DNA of 64,000 bases from Paracoccaceae bacterium. Its GTDB lineage: Bacteria; Pseudomonadota; Alphaproteobacteria; Rhodobacterales; Rhodobacteraceae. The stretch spans positions 35,453 to 99,452 of the forward strand of contig JACONK010000032.1 of assembly GCA_014323795.1 (NCBI GenBank), written 5' to 3'. Every line of letters begins with the position of its first letter. Within the stretch, counting starts at the first letter, position 1. The position numbers and the translations under genes were made by a program. Positions 62,050 through 64,000 of the stretch are shown here, one piece after another. The notes beneath the pieces were generated by a model. It searched no databases. It saw only the letters and a program-made list of their open reading frames with translations, and was not told the DNA's origin.

Positions 62050-64000
62050 ATGACCACCGCAACATACCTGAACGGCCACTATGACTGGAACGGTGACAGG
62101 ATTGCCGATTCACAGGCAGCAGCCCTTGGAAGCGGCACCGAAAGGGGGGAAGGGCTCAGTGCCACCAGGCACTGGCATAACGGCCGGGTGGCCGCGTTCG
62201 GTTTTGGAGGAAACGATGTTATCTCCGGTTCCGGTGGAAATGACTGGATTCAAGGGGGACTGGGTGATGATCAACTCAACGGGTCCGCCGGGAGCGATCA
62301 CCTTCACGGCAACGGAGGGGTTGACACTGTAACCTACCATGTTCAGGACTTTAATTGGGCTGTCCTGGTGGACCTCACCAGAGAGAGTGCTTCTTATGGT
62401 GCCGGGGATGAACGCTATGTAGACACTCTCCTTTCAATTGAGAATGTCACTGGTACGCGCTGGGATGATATTCTTTACGGTAACTCCGGGGATAACGTCC
62501 TTAATGGTGTGTCTGGGGATGACACTCTTGATGGCCGTGCCGGGGATGATGCCCTTTATGCGGGTTACGGCACAGATACCCTGACAGGGGGTTCTGGTGC
62601 GGATAAGTTCGTTGTTGGCTACGGATCGGATACCGTAACGGACTTTAATCCCGATGAAGGCGACACGGTGCAATTTCGCTTTGATGTCTCTGAGGCGGAT
62701 GTTGATGCGACGTCCGGCTATACGGTGATCTCGCACGGTCCCAGCACTGTTCGGTTCTGGGGCGATTACAGGAATTTCAATTGGGTCACTGGTGAGTGGA
62801 ACAGGCCGGAACCCGTTGTGGAACCTGCCCCGGAAGTGGAACCGGATGCCGAGACCCCTGAGGTTCCCGCCTACACACCGGTGGCCCGGGTGCCGGAGAG
62901 CACCGGCGGGTTTCATCGCATTCAGGCGGACAGCTCCAAAAGGGACTGGAGCGGGGACACCAATCGCGAGAACCTGAAGGATTATATGACTGCTGACTCT
63001 GGCGGGTCTGTTCTGCGCGGTAAAAATGGCCGGGATTATCTGGAAGGTAATAGCGGGAATGATTTCCTTTCCGGTGGCGACGCCCGGGACTGGCTTGTCG
63101 GTGGCCGTGGCGGCGACCGGCTGCAAGGGGGTGCCCAAGATGATATTCTGACCGGGAATCAGGGCCGGGATACTTTTGTATTCCGCTCAGATAACGGGAC
63201 GGACATCATCACTGATTTTGCTGTCGGGAAGGATACGCTTGAGCTGCATGGCGTGGAGTTCTCTGATTTGACCATTAAGAAATGGGCCAAGGGAACCGGC
63301 GCAAGAATTGAGTGGGATGAGGGCGTGATCCTCCTTGAGGGCGTCCAAAAGGATGACCTGACAGGGGATTCTTTCGCGTTCGTTGCGTCTGCCCCGGAAG
63401 TGGAAGAAGGGGAACCTGCTGAAACCCCGGAAGAAACCCCTGCGAACCCCGTTGCGCAACCCGCGGAGGAACCCCCTGCGGAACAACCGGCACCCGCCTA
63501 CACACCGGTGGCACGGGCACCGGAGAGCACTGACGGGTTTCATCGCATTCAGGCGGACAGCTCCAAAAGGGACTGGAGCGGGGACACCAATCGCGAGAAC
63601 CTGAAGGATTATATGACTGCTGACTCTGGCGGGTCTGTTCTGCGCGGCAAGAAAGGCCGGGATTATCTGGAAGGCTCTGGCGGGAATGATTTCCTGTCCG
63701 GCGGCAACGCCCGGGACTGGCTTGTCGGTGGCCGTGGAGGCGACCGGCTGCAAGGGGGTGCCCAGGATGATATTCTGACCGGGAATCAGGGCCGGGATAC
63801 CTTTTTGTTCCGCGAAAAGCATGGCCGGGATATTGTCACCGATTTCTCTGTCGGGAAGGACACGCTTGCGCTGGAGGGTGTGGAGTTTTCTGACCTGACG
63901 ATAAGGAAATGGGCCAAGGGAACCGGTGCCAGAGTGGAATGGGATGAGGGCACCATTTACCTGGAAGGCGTTCAGAGGAATGCCCTGACAGAGGACTCTT
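62050..64000 (+). CDS. RTX repeat protein, probably type I secreted (3' end beyond the window)
   Basis: From ATG 62050 (AAGGA upstream) the frame is open to the window edge, at least 650 codons. It is a secreted-type RTX protein with no N-terminal signal peptide, as expected for type I secretion. Calcium-binding GGxGxDxL blocks lie at about residues 50-95 (GGNDVISGSGGNDWIQGG), 136-202 (DDILYGNSGDNVLNGVSGDD) and inside each later repeat. After an acidic Pro-rich linker (EPVVEPAPEVEPDAETPEVP) the protein enters a 209-residue unit starting PAYTPVARVPEST, which begins again at residue 482. The C terminus with any secretion signal is outside. No transporter genes are seen. Confidence 0.85.
   Translation, partial: MTTATYLNGHYDWNGDRIADSQAAALGSGTERGEGLSATRHWHNGRVAAFGFGGNDVISGSGGNDWIQGGLGDDQLNGSAGSDHLHGNGGVDTVTYHVQDFNWAVLVDLTRESASYGAGDERYVDTLLSIENVTGTRWDDILYGNSGDNVLNGVSGDDTLDGRAGDDALYAGYGTDTLTGGSGADKFVVGYGSDTVTDFNPDEGDTVQFRFDVSEADVDATSGYTVISHGPSTVRFWGDYRNFNWVTGEWNRPEPVVEPAPEVEPDAETPEVPAYTPVARVPESTGGFHRIQADSSKRDWSGDTNRENLKDYMTADSGGSVLRGKNGRDYLEGNSGNDFLSGGDARDWLVGGRGGDRLQGGAQDDILTGNQGRDTFVFRSDNGTDIITDFAVGKDTLELHGVEFSDLTIKKWAKGTGARIEWDEGVILLEGVQKDDLTGDSFAFVASAPEVEEGEPAETPEETPANPVAQPAEEPPAEQPAPAYTPVARAPESTDGFHRIQADSSKRDWSGDTNRENLKDYMTADSGGSVLRGKKGRDYLEGSGGNDFLSGGNARDWLVGGRGGDRLQGGAQDDILTGNQGRDTFLFREKHGRDIVTDFSVGKDTLALEGVEFSDLTIRKWAKGTGARVEWDEGTIYLEGVQRNALTEDS
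62866..64000 (+). repeat. 627-bp in-frame direct repeat in the RTX gene
   Basis: The unit 62866-63492 restarts at 63493 and continues to the window end. Each copy contains a linker (PAYTPVAR), a GFHRIQADSSKRDWSGDTNR motif, RTX turns and a DTLxLxGVEFSDLTI module. Long stretches are identical at the DNA level (for example 62910-63019 against 63537-63646), so the duplication is recent or maintained by conversion. The period of 627 is a multiple of three. Confidence 0.88.

Noticed and set aside
1..64000. tRNA genes, rRNA genes and CRISPR arrays
   Set aside because: A few TTCGAA-type strings were checked (for example near 18570 and 54395) but they lie in a promoter region or within glyS and no cloverleaf forms; no regularly spaced repeats were seen.

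Overview
The window reads as a GC-rich alphaproteobacterial chromosome segment, most likely from the order Rhodobacterales. The evidence is gene content and local order: an HAD hydrolase/MaoC/RibF cluster, a DUF2312 (GapR-like) gene beside a small membrane protein, crotonyl-CoA carboxylase/reductase, glyQ followed by a DUF6446-type gene, then glyS and a PPDK-like gene, and a folB-folP-glmM operon. Almost all housekeeping genes are intact. No rRNA, tRNA or CRISPR array was seen.

Layout. 0-11 kb: Mn-dependent pyrophosphatase, crotonyl-CoA carboxylase/reductase, a SF1/RecD-like helicase broken by a 71-bp partial duplication, an SLC13-type permease, a VasI-like periplasmic protein, the ribF cluster, and a decayed malonyl-CoA-synthetase-like pseudogene. 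11.4-21.5 kb: a defence island with a type III-like restriction subunit, a NYN/LabA-type putative nuclease, a beta-class DNA methyltransferase (frameshifted near its N terminus), a DUF262/DUF1524 (GmrSD-like) protein, a coupled 71-aa fragment and a frameshifted AbiJ_N4-type gene. 21.7-26.1 kb: the glycine cleavage system gcvT-gcvH-gcvP. 26.2-29.2 kb: a FecBCD-family metal/metallophore importer behind a perfect Zur-type palindrome, with an unrecognised 84-aa ORF as first gene. 29.6-33.5 kb: a tandem-ATPase peptide-transport protein, an SDR and a solitary ABC ATPase. 33.7-41.9 kb: cysS, then two divergent cobalamin operons (cobA-cobB-MFS; cbiD-cobK-AlkA-type glycosylase-esterase). 42.3-44.0 kb: a second DUF262/DUF1524 gene with an in-frame stop. 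44.3-50 kb: a SAM-II riboswitch with metZ, folE2, a TrkH-type transporter, and sulfopyruvate decarboxylase comDE. 50.2-61.9 kb: glyQ-DUF6446-glyS, the PPDK-like gene, folB-folP-glmM, with two RTX remnants in the gaps. 62.05 kb to the end: a large RTX protein truncated by the window edge.

Two themes stand out. First, damage is concentrated in accessory genes (helicase, Mod, AbiJ, second GmrSD, MatB, RTX fragments) while long core genes read cleanly, which looks more like real decay than uniform sequencing error. Second, the best leads for something undescribed are the Zur-boxed operon with its 84-aa leader protein, the Res-NYN-Mod arrangement in which the NYN gene overlaps the methyltransferase start, and a repeated hairpin-bearing element that lies beside both RTX remnants. 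All functions are read from sequence by eye; no database search was possible.
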